Shown here piece after piece: positions 30,732 to 38,895 of a stretch of 43,874 nt of DNA. Source of the DNA: an archaeon (lineage in GTDB: Archaea; Micrarchaeota; Micrarchaeia; Anstonellales; Anstonellaceae); contig JAGVHI010000017.1 in NCBI GenBank assembly GCA_020056635.1, forward strand, positions 1 to 43,874. Direction: 5' to 3'. How positions within the stretch are numbered: position 1 is the stretch's first letter; every line of letters starts with the position of its first letter. The notes under the pieces are model-generated. The model had not been told where the DNA came from. It made no database searches and saw nothing but the letters and a program-made list of their open reading frames with translations. The translations under genes and the position numbers were made by a program.

Positions 30732-33700
30732 ATGAATGCACGGCGCTATATCCCAACCGCCCTGCTGCTCCTTATGCTCATCCTTCCGCTCCACTCTGTG
30801 TACTATACCACCTACATCGAGCCTGCGATGGACCGCGGGAACGCGACAGTGCCTTCCGTAATAGAGGGTGTGGTGTACTATTACAACCAGAGCGGCTACC
30901 GCGCCGGGCTCCCGTCCGCGCGCGTGTTCATGGTCGCATCAAACGGAAGCTCGATTCCAAGCCTTTATACCAGCCCGGAACTGTTCTGCAAGCTTACTGC
31001 AAGCGCGGTCACAAACCACGAGGGGGAATTTGAAATAACCCTGCCTATCGGGGCGGACTCATGCCTGCGCTACTCCTTCTATTTCTGCGGGAACCTGACT
31101 GAAAGCGGAATGACCCCTGAAAAAGAGGAGGCTTACGCCAGGTGCATACCTGTGATGGTTGGCGGGGGGTACGCAAACCAAATCAACCCGAACAATGTTC
31201 CCTGCTGCGACGGGTCTCCAACATGCTTCTCAGCCCCGCTCCTGAATTACACAGAATCGATGGGCGAGTTCTATGACTGCCCGCCTGCTGTGCACGACCC
31301 AACCATTGAGCTGTGCTGGCCCATACTTTTCATACTCGGTCTGCTGATGGTCGCATCCTACGCTTCTGGGAAGAACCCATTCTCGTTTTTGGACCTCACC
31401 TCCCCGCGCCCGTCGCGCGGCAGGCCATATCAGATGAAAGTGAAGAACATGTCCCTTGATGCGATGGCGCTTGTGGCATTTGCTGACAAGGCTTCAGGCG
31501 GGTTCAACAAGACTGGGACCGGCTGGCTCACAGCCAAATTCTCAAAGCTCATGGGAAAAATCACTGCGCCGCTGGGATTCGGGAAGGCAAAGGAAAAGCT
31601 GCTTGGGAAAGGAAATGCCAAGGCGGACAAAAAGGCCGATGACCTGATGACAAAGACGCAGTCCGATACTAGCGGCCAGAAAAGCGGGTACACTCAGGAC
31701 CAGGGGCGCGCAATAGCAGGGCTCGGCAGCCTTGCCGTCTTTTTAGTCCGCATGGTCGTAAGGGTCGCTCCCAAAGTTGCAAAAGCCGCAGTGAAAGTGA
31801 CAAAGCTTGCTGCAAAGGCGGTTGCAAAAGGCGCAGCCGCGGCATGGAAAGGGGTGAAAAGCGCATTCACGAAGGAAGGGTTCAACAAAATCATGGCAGC
31901 GCTCAAGCACACGTTTTCATTGAATTCATTGAAAGGGTTCGGCAAAATGTTCGGGAAATTCCTTGTGCGATTGACGCTTACGGAAGCGCAAACGCTCGCC
32001 AGGGTCGGGCTTGAGAGCGCTGGGCGTGCGTTCCTTTACCAGCTGCCATTCTTCATGTACAATGGCATGGAGCGCGCGTGGGGCAACCTGTCAGGCCTGA
32101 CCGAAAAGCAGATAAAAGAGCAGGCAAACAGCTATGCGGTCCAGGACAGGAACGGGCAGACGCACTACGTAAAAATCGAGAATCTTGATGACAAGACCCG
32201 CGAAGCGATAAATACTGGGAAAGTAAAGCTGGAGTTCGATAATGCAACTGGGCGCGTTTACGTAGTCGACAGCTCGCCTGAAGGGTCCATCATCGCATTC
32301 ATTGCAACACCGCTAAAAGAAGTCTGGTACCAAACCCAGGTTTCAGGGCTGAATGCATATACTGCCCGTCTTGAGCTTGCCTTCTCAAGCATTATGAGGC
32401 TTGACTCGGAGCGCCAGCGCGACCTTATGGACCTGCTCGGCGGCCAGGCAAAAAATGCTGGCGCCAGGCTTGAGGTAGACGGGAAGTTCCAGGCTGCCAT
32501 GCGAAAGGAGATTTACGATGCCGCGCTGCATTCCATGGGCAAGGAGGAGGCGGAGAGGCAGGCAGCAACGTTCGACTCGCTGGTGCAAAAGGGCAAGTAC
32601 GACCAGGCAGCCATGCTCATGCTGCAAACAATGGCGCTGGATGCAGGCTCGGACTCGAGGTTTAGGGCGATTGCGGCTGGGGTATTGGGCCAGCTGCGCG
32701 ACGGGGTATTGGTGGACAAGCTCAGTGAGAAGGAACACAAGGCGCTTTTAACGGCGCTTTCTGACATTTTAGGCAACTACGAGACAAGCAAGAGCGACCT
32801 GTCCGCAGCGGACAAGGCGCAAATCATGGATATCCTGTCCAAGGTTTCTGCACGAGGGGTGATGCTTGCATTTGTCGCTGAACGAGCTGCAAAAGCGCCG
32901 ATAGCGCTTCGGCAGGATACCCAACATGCGCTTGAGGCACTGCAGGAAACGCGAAGCGACCTTGCCAATATCTCAAGCAGGCAAAACATATACTCAATGC
33001 TGATTGAAAATATCAAGATTCTATCCGATCCAATAGAGCAGAAGAAACTAGAGAAGAAAATGGAGCAGATGAATGCGCAGATAGGCGAACTTGGCTCTAG
33101 CATAGGGGCTAAGGAAAGCAAGCTTGATGGCATCAATGCGGAAATTTCCCAGCTGAATCAGGCACTGGCAAGCGGGGAGCTGCCGCGCAAGGAGCAGGAG
33201 CGGCTTGATATGCTTGAGCGCCAGTCTGCATCGCTCTCGCGCGAGGTCGCCCAACAGAAAACTGAATTATACACGCTTCAAACTCGCTCGCAGCAAATGG
33301 CCACTGCGGCAGTAGCGGTCCCGCAGGCATTGAACCAGGCTGCCTCAATGACAGGCATTCTGGCTTCCAACGAGCCGAACCGGCGCGAAGAGGCGAAGCT
33401 GGGAAGATACCTAAATGATGCAAACGACCTTCGCGCAGATGCGCACAACCTCGAGAATGGCCTTGTCCGCTCGCTTGGAGGCAGCCATGACTTGCAGGTC
33501 GCTGCGTATTTTGCCGCAGCCGGGGCAGCAAACTCATATGATGCGAAAATCACCAAATGCGAGCAGGAGATTGCGGCTGCGCAGAATTCCAACAATGCCA
33601 GGCTGGTTTCAGAAAAGCAGGCTGAGCTTGCGCACCTGAATGCAAGCCAGGGCGATGCAAAAGCGCTTGCGGAAAGGATAAAGGTAACATACTCATTGGC

Positions 33701-36700
33701 ACCGCCACAGGAAGCGCCAGCTGAACTCAAAGCCTATATTGATAAAATGGGCGACAAGGTCCAGAAAATACGGAGCCACCTTGACAGGGCGTTCTCCGCA
33801 GAATGCGAGTTCAAGGAGAAGCTTGAGCGCAAGATGGTTTCCGATGCGAAAGACTCGCCTGCAGTCGCGTACGCAGGCGCGCTGCAAATCCAGGCTGAGA
33901 ACCAGGCAAAATTCGAAGGCCTAATGGGCGAGGCTGCCGCCTTAAGGGCGCAGGCAGATGAAAAAAGGCGCGAGGCAGTCAAGCAGCAGGATGCGCAAAA
34001 GAATGATTTGGATGCTAGCAAGCTGCATCCAGAGGCAGATGCGCTTGAGGCGCAGGCTAAGCAGCTTGAAGACAAGGCGAACGCGTACAAGGCCAGGGCT
34101 GACGTAGCGGGCGCGCAGGCGGATTCGATAAAGGAAGCGCTGAACAAGCCCTCACTTGCGCTCTCAACCCTCACGCAGCTCTCAGAGCACTACTCAGCCC
34201 AGTCCAAAATATTGCAAGTGCAGGCAGGGTTGCAAGACGTCAAAGTGGAGGAGCTTGGAAAGCAGGCTGACTCATTGGCTGCCGAGGCTGTAAATCTGCG
34301 CGAGCAGGCAAAAGAGCCAGGCAACGCGCAGGCCGCGGATGATCTTAATAACAAGGCGCAGGCACTTGAGAGCCGGTCACAGGCTGCAAGGCAGGCTTCG
34401 GATTATGCTGGCATGGGCAAGGTTGTTGTAGCTGAAATAAGCGAACTGCAGCAGGCAAGGACGCTAAAGCCGCCTTCAGAAGATGCGATTAAGGGCGGAG
34501 GGGCGGCAAAAGATGTCCTTGCATACTCGCCTCCACACATGAGGGATGCGCCGCAATCGCCGACCGATGCGGCGGTTGCAAGGGCGGCAGAGGCTCTTGG
34601 GCCCGGGGCTTTTGTCTCCTCCTACATTTCAGCAAAACAGTTCTTTGCGGAGTCAGCAAACGCTCCCAAGGTTACCAAATGCGAACAGGAGCTTGCGGAT
34701 GCGCAGAATTCAAATGATGCCAAGCTGGTTTCAGAAAAGCAAGCCGAGCTTGCGCGCCTGCGCGCACCAGCTGCAACTTCATCAGGAACACTTTACGAAT
34801 ACCACCTAATGTCGCTGGCCTCGGCGCTGCCTGCGGATGCACCCGGCGGCAGGCTTGGGGCAATGCATTCCCTCATGCGCGCGGACAACAATGCGGTTGA
34901 TGCATGGGCTGACGCCAGCCTTGCATCTGCGCTGCGCACCGTGGTTCTTGCTAAAGCAGGCTCAAGCGACCCTGCGGGGAACCTTGAGACCACTCCTGTT
35001 CCGCTCCAGCCGACGACCCTGGTCAAAAGGGACGGACTTGTGCTGGGGATTGGGCAATTCGACGAGGCTACCGGGACATATTCCCGGGTAGTTGCATATG
35101 ATCAAACGAGCGGGCAGTATGTCCGTAGTGGAGGATACGACCAAACAAGCGGGCAGTATGTCCCTAGTGGAGGGCAGATGTCAGGCGCTGATTTCGACAA
35201 CATGCTGCGTGACCAAAACAACCAAGCATATATCAATAAGCTTCAGGCACAGCTTGGGCTGTTGCATGCACAGGAAATAAACAACACACTTGGACCAATC
35301 AGCAGGGAGGCGCAGGAAGTCCTGGTGCCTGTCAATTTCCGGGTAGGGCGTGAATACAACGAGGTACGCGCGCAGTACGAAGCGCTTTCACCGGGAATGC
35401 AGGGGGCATTTGACTGGGACCCGCGAAAAGAAGGGATCCAAAACAATTACGATTGGCAGGGAGCGATCCAGGCAGCGCTTCGGTCAATGTTCCCGGGGAT
35501 AAAGAGCAGCGTCGCGGCCGAGCTTGACAACCGCGCTGCGCATCCGGCTGCGAATTTTTTGGAGACAATTGCGATGATTGAGCGCGAGGGGCACGACTTG
35601 ACTGCAAATTCTGCGGCAATTGGCAAGCTTTATTCCGGGCGGCAGCTGGAATCGGTCACCCTTCTGAATATGGTGCAGTTTGAGCACGGGGTCGCAGCCC
35701 ACATGAACAGCCTCCAGGACAATTATGATGAAGCTAAGGCCGAGCTTGACCGGGCGAAAGAGCGGTATGATGAAGCAAAGCGCAAGCAAGCAGAAGCCAC
35801 TTCAGATGAAGGGAAAAAGGATGCTTCGCAGGAGCTTGCGCGCGCGCAGAAAGTGCTTGAGAAGGAGACAGGCGACTTCAGCCGCGTGGAGCACAATTAT
35901 CGCATTGCAACCCAATACAACCAGGAAGCTGGCACCAACACCGAAACGATGCTAGACCTCATGCGGCAAGGCGACATCGGGGACCCAAGCGCGCTGCAAA
36001 TTGCTGCAAACAGGGTTAAGTTCAATTCGTATGCAGCGCAAATGGCAGGCCTTTCGTTTGCCGCGGAAAAAAATGCCACGAGCCCGCCCGGCTATTCGGC
36101 GGATACCGGGTCATCGGAGTCGCTTCGTACTGCATCGGACAACTTGGTTAAACAGGCGCAACAAATACTGGAAGGGGTTGGGCCAATGCCACAGGGCGCA
36201 ACCATCCCGCTGCACTACCAAGTGCAGGAGGCCGCGGCTCTCTCTGCCCTTGACTACCTGGCAGGCGATGGGCAGCGGCTTTACGAAGGGACTGTCAAGT
36301 TCACGCAAACGACCCCGATGAGCTTGGAGCAGTTCCTTACAAACCTCCACGACGCCCCGTTCCTGACAAATGCGCCGGTTGAGCAGATTCAGGAGTTGCT
36401 TAGGCGCAAGAAGGAGGCCGGGGAGGCAGGAGGGAAACTGGAAGAAGTAGTGACGGATACTTCCGGAAGGGTTTTGGCAGCAGATGCTACCGATTCTTTC
36501 ATCAAAAAAGAATCGCAGCGTATTGCAGAAGTGTTTGGGCAGTATCCGGACCAGGATGCGGCTTCGCAGCAGGCGCAGGCATTTGCAAGGGCATACATCG
36601 ATTCCAGCATGCGCGGAAATCCTGATGCAAGGGATGCAATGAACAAATTCATGGCCGATTTGCAGACGCAAGGTCCGACTCCGCAAAATCAGGCCATATC

Positions 36701-37118
36701 GCAGGGCTTTGAGAGGCTTGATGGTCTTAAGAAGCCCCATAGCTCAGATGAATCAAAAGATGCAGTAACCGACGCGACAATGCAGTTCTGCGAGCGGCTG
36801 CCACAGATTCGTGCTTCAGGCAGCACGGCACTCGCCCAGGCATATGCGGACACGTTCTCATCCGCATACGCTGGCGGGGGGCAGAGCGAATTCTCAGAAG
36901 TTGTTTCTCGGCTTGACAGGCTGAGTTCAGACCTTGCTTCAGGAAAAGGGGGCGAGGAGCCGAAAAAGGCGCTCTCGGAGCTTGAGGGAATATACAAGCT
37001 GCCCGAAGGCCAGCGCATGGGGGCGCTTAAGCAGTTCTCGCTTGGCCACAAGCCTGTTGCGAAAGCAAGCCAAGTGCAGACTGGCTCGGACGACACATAT
37101 CCGCTTGCCGACCAGTAG
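30732..37118 (+). CDS. Giant 2128-aa membrane-anchored coiled-coil protein
   Basis: The N-terminus has a signal/anchor helix (about 6-24). An outer domain (30-190) opens with a beta-sandwich reminiscent of carboxypeptidase-regulatory-like folds (VIEGVVYYY; H-E-G-E-F-E-I-T-L). A membrane helix (about 194-214, CWPILFILGLLMVASYASG) follows. The remaining 1900 residues are probably cytoplasmic. They comprise an Ala/Lys amphipathic stretch near 343-376 (KVAKAAVKVTKLAAKAVAKG), then long Ala/Glu/Gln/Lys coiled coils (about 750-1260 and 1650-1725) without Cys clusters. A 29-residue segment beginning T-K-C-E-Q-E is repeated at about 940 and 1314, and a 13-residue unit occurs twice in tandem near 1456-1481. 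It could be a scaffold or ruler for the membrane proteins encoded upstream. No family is recognised. Confidence 0.8.
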   Translation: MNARRYIPTALLLLMLILPLHSVYYTTYIEPAMDRGNATVPSVIEGVVYYYNQSGYRAGLPSARVFMVASNGSSIPSLYTSPELFCKLTASAVTNHEGEFEITLPIGADSCLRYSFYFCGNLTESGMTPEKEEAYARCIPVMVGGGYANQINPNNVPCCDGSPTCFSAPLLNYTESMGEFYDCPPAVHDPTIELCWPILFILGLLMVASYASGKNPFSFLDLTSPRPSRGRPYQMKVKNMSLDAMALVAFADKASGGFNKTGTGWLTAKFSKLMGKITAPLGFGKAKEKLLGKGNAKADKKADDLMTKTQSDTSGQKSGYTQDQGRAIAGLGSLAVFLVRMVVRVAPKVAKAAVKVTKLAAKAVAKGAAAAWKGVKSAFTKEGFNKIMAALKHTFSLNSLKGFGKMFGKFLVRLTLTEAQTLARVGLESAGRAFLYQLPFFMYNGMERAWGNLSGLTEKQIKEQANSYAVQDRNGQTHYVKIENLDDKTREAINTGKVKLEFDNATGRVYVVDSSPEGSIIAFIATPLKEVWYQTQVSGLNAYTARLELAFSSIMRLDSERQRDLMDLLGGQAKNAGARLEVDGKFQAAMRKEIYDAALHSMGKEEAERQAATFDSLVQKGKYDQAAMLMLQTMALDAGSDSRFRAIAAGVLGQLRDGVLVDKLSEKEHKALLTALSDILGNYETSKSDLSAADKAQIMDILSKVSARGVMLAFVAERAAKAPIALRQDTQHALEALQETRSDLANISSRQNIYSMLIENIKILSDPIEQKKLEKKMEQMNAQIGELGSSIGAKESKLDGINAEISQLNQALASGELPRKEQERLDMLERQSASLSREVAQQKTELYTLQTRSQQMATAAVAVPQALNQAASMTGILASNEPNRREEAKLGRYLNDANDLRADAHNLENGLVRSLGGSHDLQVAAYFAAAGAANSYDAKITKCEQEIAAAQNSNNARLVSEKQAELAHLNASQGDAKALAERIKVTYSLAPPQEAPAELKAYIDKMGDKVQKIRSHLDRAFSAECEFKEKLERKMVSDAKDSPAVAYAGALQIQAENQAKFEGLMGEAAALRAQADEKRREAVKQQDAQKNDLDASKLHPEADALEAQAKQLEDKANAYKARADVAGAQADSIKEALNKPSLALSTLTQLSEHYSAQSKILQVQAGLQDVKVEELGKQADSLAAEAVNLREQAKEPGNAQAADDLNNKAQALESRSQAARQASDYAGMGKVVVAEISELQQARTLKPPSEDAIKGGGAAKDVLAYSPPHMRDAPQSPTDAAVARAAEALGPGAFVSSYISAKQFFAESANAPKVTKCEQELADAQNSNDAKLVSEKQAELARLRAPAATSSGTLYEYHLMSLASALPADAPGGRLGAMHSLMRADNNAVDAWADASLASALRTVVLAKAGSSDPAGNLETTPVPLQPTTLVKRDGLVLGIGQFDEATGTYSRVVAYDQTSGQYVRSGGYDQTSGQYVPSGGQMSGADFDNMLRDQNNQAYINKLQAQLGLLHAQEINNTLGPISREAQEVLVPVNFRVGREYNEVRAQYEALSPGMQGAFDWDPRKEGIQNNYDWQGAIQAALRSMFPGIKSSVAAELDNRAAHPAANFLETIAMIEREGHDLTANSAAIGKLYSGRQLESVTLLNMVQFEHGVAAHMNSLQDNYDEAKAELDRAKERYDEAKRKQAEATSDEGKKDASQELARAQKVLEKETGDFSRVEHNYRIATQYNQEAGTNTETMLDLMRQGDIGDPSALQIAANRVKFNSYAAQMAGLSFAAEKNATSPPGYSADTGSSESLRTASDNLVKQAQQILEGVGPMPQGATIPLHYQVQEAAALSALDYLAGDGQRLYEGTVKFTQTTPMSLEQFLTNLHDAPFLTNAPVEQIQELLRRKKEAGEAGGKLEEVVTDTSGRVLAADATDSFIKKESQRIAEVFGQYPDQDAASQQAQAFARAYIDSSMRGNPDARDAMNKFMADLQTQGPTPQNQAISQGFERLDGLKKPHSSDESKDAVTDATMQFCERLPQIRASGSTALAQAYADTFSSAYAGGGQSEFSEVVSRLDRLSSDLASGKGGEEPKKALSELEGIYKLPEGQRMGALKQFSLGHKPVAKASQVQTGSDDTYPLADQ
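33551..33638 (+). repeat. 88-nt coding repeat, copy 1
   Basis: This segment of the giant gene and copy 2 at 34673-34760 are about 85% identical at the DNA level and encode nearly the same coiled-coil stretch (copy 1 starts KCEQEIAAAQNSNNARLVSE). DNA similarity this high within a divergent coiled coil points to a recent internal duplication or gene conversion. Confidence 0.75.
34673..34760 (+). repeat. 88-nt coding repeat, copy 2
   Basis: The second copy encodes KCEQELADAQNSNDAKLVSE and further residues, 374 codons after copy 1 and in the same frame. Flanking protein sequence is only loosely similar (both preceded by an Ala/Phe/Tyr-rich helix), so the conserved core stands out. Confidence 0.75.
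35097..35174 (+). repeat. Tandem 39-nt coding repeat (two units)
   Basis: Two adjacent 39-nt units (35097-35135 and 35136-35174) encode YDQTSGQYVRSGG and YDQTSGQYVPSGG. A weaker, older unit (F-D-E-A-T-G-T-Y-S-R) precedes them. It is probably a flexible linker growing by unit slippage inside the giant protein. Confidence 0.8.
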
Positions 37119-37140
37119 CTTTCCGCTTCTATTTTAAACT

Positions 37141-37147
37141 TTTATAA
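37141..37147 (+). promoter_or_regulatory. TATA box for the inositol-lipid operon
   Basis: TTTATAA, 43-49 nt before the ino1 ATG. Transcription should start near 37168-37172, leaving a leader of about 20 nt with a GGGGCG ribosome site. Confidence 0.5.
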
Positions 37148-37170
37148 CTATTTAATATTCCATTAAATAG
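37148..37170 (+). promoter_or_regulatory. Perfect 9-bp inverted repeat, candidate operator
   Basis: CTATTTAAT-ATTCC-ATTAAATAG is a perfect palindrome with a 5-nt centre. It sits directly downstream of the TATA box and overlaps the predicted start of transcription of ino1, which is where archaeal repressors usually bind. The binding protein is unknown. Two regulators are encoded in this window (Lrp-like and membrane wHTH), but no link can be shown. Confidence 0.5.
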
Positions 37171-37189
37171 TCATTCAGGGGCGATTGCA

Positions 37190-38275
37190 ATGGAAAAAAT
37201 AAGGATTGGAATTATCGGCGTGGGAAACTGCTTTGCAGGCCTGATACAGGGGATAGAATACTACAGGCAGAACCCAAAAGAGCAAGTTGTAGGGCTGATG
37301 CACAAGAGCCTAGCTGGGTACTCGTGGGATGATTTGGAATTCACCTGCGCGTTTGATGTGGGGAAGAGCAAGGTCGGAAAGCCATTGCACGACGCTGTGT
37401 ATGCAGAGCCGAACATGGTGAATTGGGTGAAATCCCTTCCAGTTTCAAGTGTGATTGTGCGCGAGGCGCCTGTTTCCGACGGGGTCGGCATCTGGGTCCA
37501 GAACAAGGTGGACCCGGTTGTGCAGACGAAAACAGAGGCGCAGCTCAAAAAGGAAATAATTGATGAAATAAAAAGCACGAAAACCGAAATCCTCGTAAAT
37601 TATTTGCCAGTGGGCTCGCAAAAAGCTACCGAGTTCTGGGCGAATGTGGCGCTTGAGACTGGCTGCGCATTCGTGAATTGCATCCCCGTATTCATTGCAA
37701 GCGACCCAGTTTGGGAAAAGAAATTCGCGTCTGCAAAGCTGCCGATAATCGGCGATGACATAAAGGCGCAGGTCGGCGCAACGATTGTGCACCGGACACT
37801 TGCAAAGCTGTGCGACGACAGGGGCGCAATCATCAGCAAAACCTACCAAATCAACGTGGGGGGCAACACGGATTTCCTTAACATGAAGGAGCAGGAGCGC
37901 CTTGCCTCAAAGCGCATAAGCAAAACAGAGTCGGTTCAGAGCCAGCTCACAATCAGGCTGCCGCCCGATAACATATACATCGGGCCTTCAGATTTCATTC
38001 CATTCCTTGGCAACACGAAACTGATGTTCATGCGCATTGAGGGCAGAATGTGGGCAGGCATTCCATTCAACATGGAAGTGCGCCTCGAGGTGGACGACAA
38101 AGCTAACTCTGGCGGAGTGGTGGTGGATGCCGTGCGCGTTGCAAAGCTTGCCCTTGACCGCAAAATTGGGGGAGCAATAATTCCGACTTCCGCATATTTC
38201 ATGAAACACCCGCCGCTGCAGATGAGCGACCATGATGCAAGGGAGAAAACCGAGGAGTTCATCACAGGGAAATAA
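37190..38275 (+). CDS. ino1: Myo-inositol-1-phosphate synthase
   Basis: Converts glucose 6-phosphate to myo-inositol 1-phosphate (L-myo-inositol-1-phosphate synthase, NAD-dependent). The 361-aa length is that of the short prokaryotic/archaeal form. The Rossmann motif is GIIGVGNCFAGLIQG (about 8-22). Other family segments are Y-L-P-V-G-S (about 143-148), A-F-V-N-C-I-P-V-F-I-A near 160-170, G-D-D-I-K-A-Q-V-G-A-T near 186-196 and Y-Q-I-N-V-G-G-N-T-D-F near 217-227. A GGGGCG site precedes the ATG. The next gene is a CDP-alcohol transferase, so the product very likely feeds inositol phospholipid synthesis. Confidence 0.93.
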   Translation: MEKIRIGIIGVGNCFAGLIQGIEYYRQNPKEQVVGLMHKSLAGYSWDDLEFTCAFDVGKSKVGKPLHDAVYAEPNMVNWVKSLPVSSVIVREAPVSDGVGIWVQNKVDPVVQTKTEAQLKKEIIDEIKSTKTEILVNYLPVGSQKATEFWANVALETGCAFVNCIPVFIASDPVWEKKFASAKLPIIGDDIKAQVGATIVHRTLAKLCDDRGAIISKTYQINVGGNTDFLNMKEQERLASKRISKTESVQSQLTIRLPPDNIYIGPSDFIPFLGNTKLMFMRIEGRMWAGIPFNMEVRLEVDDKANSGGVVVDAVRVAKLALDRKIGGAIIPTSAYFMKHPPLQMSDHDAREKTEEFITGK

Positions 38276-38298
38276 AACTCTTCGAAGGAGCGGACCAA

Positions 38299-38895
38299 AT
38301 GCTTAAACATTCAAAAAAAATAGCCGCAATGCAGCGGGCTGTAGGGGTGTTTTTTTCAAAAATCGACCCCAACCCGGACCACTGGACAGTGCTTGCAATC
38401 CCTGCATCTGCTGTTGGGTTCCTGCTGTTCATTTCAGGCCAGCCGCTTCTTGCGCTTGCCGCATTCGCCATCTCGATTGGGACCGATGCGGTGGACGGGG
38501 CGGTCGCAAGGCAGATGGGCAAGGCCTCAAAAGCAGGGGCTTTTCTTGATGGCATAAGCGACCGTTTTGCGGAATTTTTCATGATTGCGGGGTTCTTTTT
38601 CGTGCCCCTCCCAAGCGTATTGCTTGAAGGCGCAGTTTGGGCGTTATTGTGCATTTTCCTCGGGACTTGCATGACTTCATTTGTAAAAGCCTACTCCGAG
38701 CACACCGGGGTGCTTTCGCATAAATCTGCACTTGGCATGGGCGGCATACTTGAGCGGGCGGAGAGAACCGTGCTCATACTGCTTTCAATCGCAGCATTTG
38801 CCTACAATCCTCTTATCTCAACCGCGATTCTTGTCCTTGTTGCCGTTCTGGCAGCGGTCACGGTAGTGCAAAGAATAATGGGGACTATTTCCTAG
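38299..38895 (+). CDS. CDP-alcohol phosphatidyltransferase, probable archaetidylinositol-phosphate synthase
   Basis: A 198-aa membrane enzyme with the complete family motif D-x2-D-G-x2-A-R-x8-G-x3-D-x3-D: D63, D66, G67, A70, R71, G80, D84, D88. These residues bind the metal and the CDP-activated lipid. About six hydrophobic helices surround it. The family joins a CDP-lipid to an alcohol. Co-transcription with ino1 (23-nt gap, GGAG site at 38286-38289) makes CDP-archaeol plus inositol 1-phosphate, giving archaetidylinositol phosphate, the likely reaction. That substrate is inferred from context. The last bases overlap the convergent regulator gene. Confidence 0.87.
   Translation: MLKHSKKIAAMQRAVGVFFSKIDPNPDHWTVLAIPASAVGFLLFISGQPLLALAAFAISIGTDAVDGAVARQMGKASKAGAFLDGISDRFAEFFMIAGFFFVPLPSVLLEGAVWALLCIFLGTCMTSFVKAYSEHTGVLSHKSALGMGGILERAERTVLILLSIAAFAYNPLISTAILVLVAVLAAVTVVQRIMGTIS

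Noticed and set aside
35097-35174. Possible CRISPR-like or intergenic tandem repeat
   Set aside because: Only two units, contiguous without spacers and in frame inside a coding region.
30732-37118. Phage tape-measure protein
   Set aside because: Length and coiled coil fit, but the N-terminal signal helix, outer Cys-containing domain and membrane helix, and the absence of any tail, capsid or portal gene nearby, argue against it.
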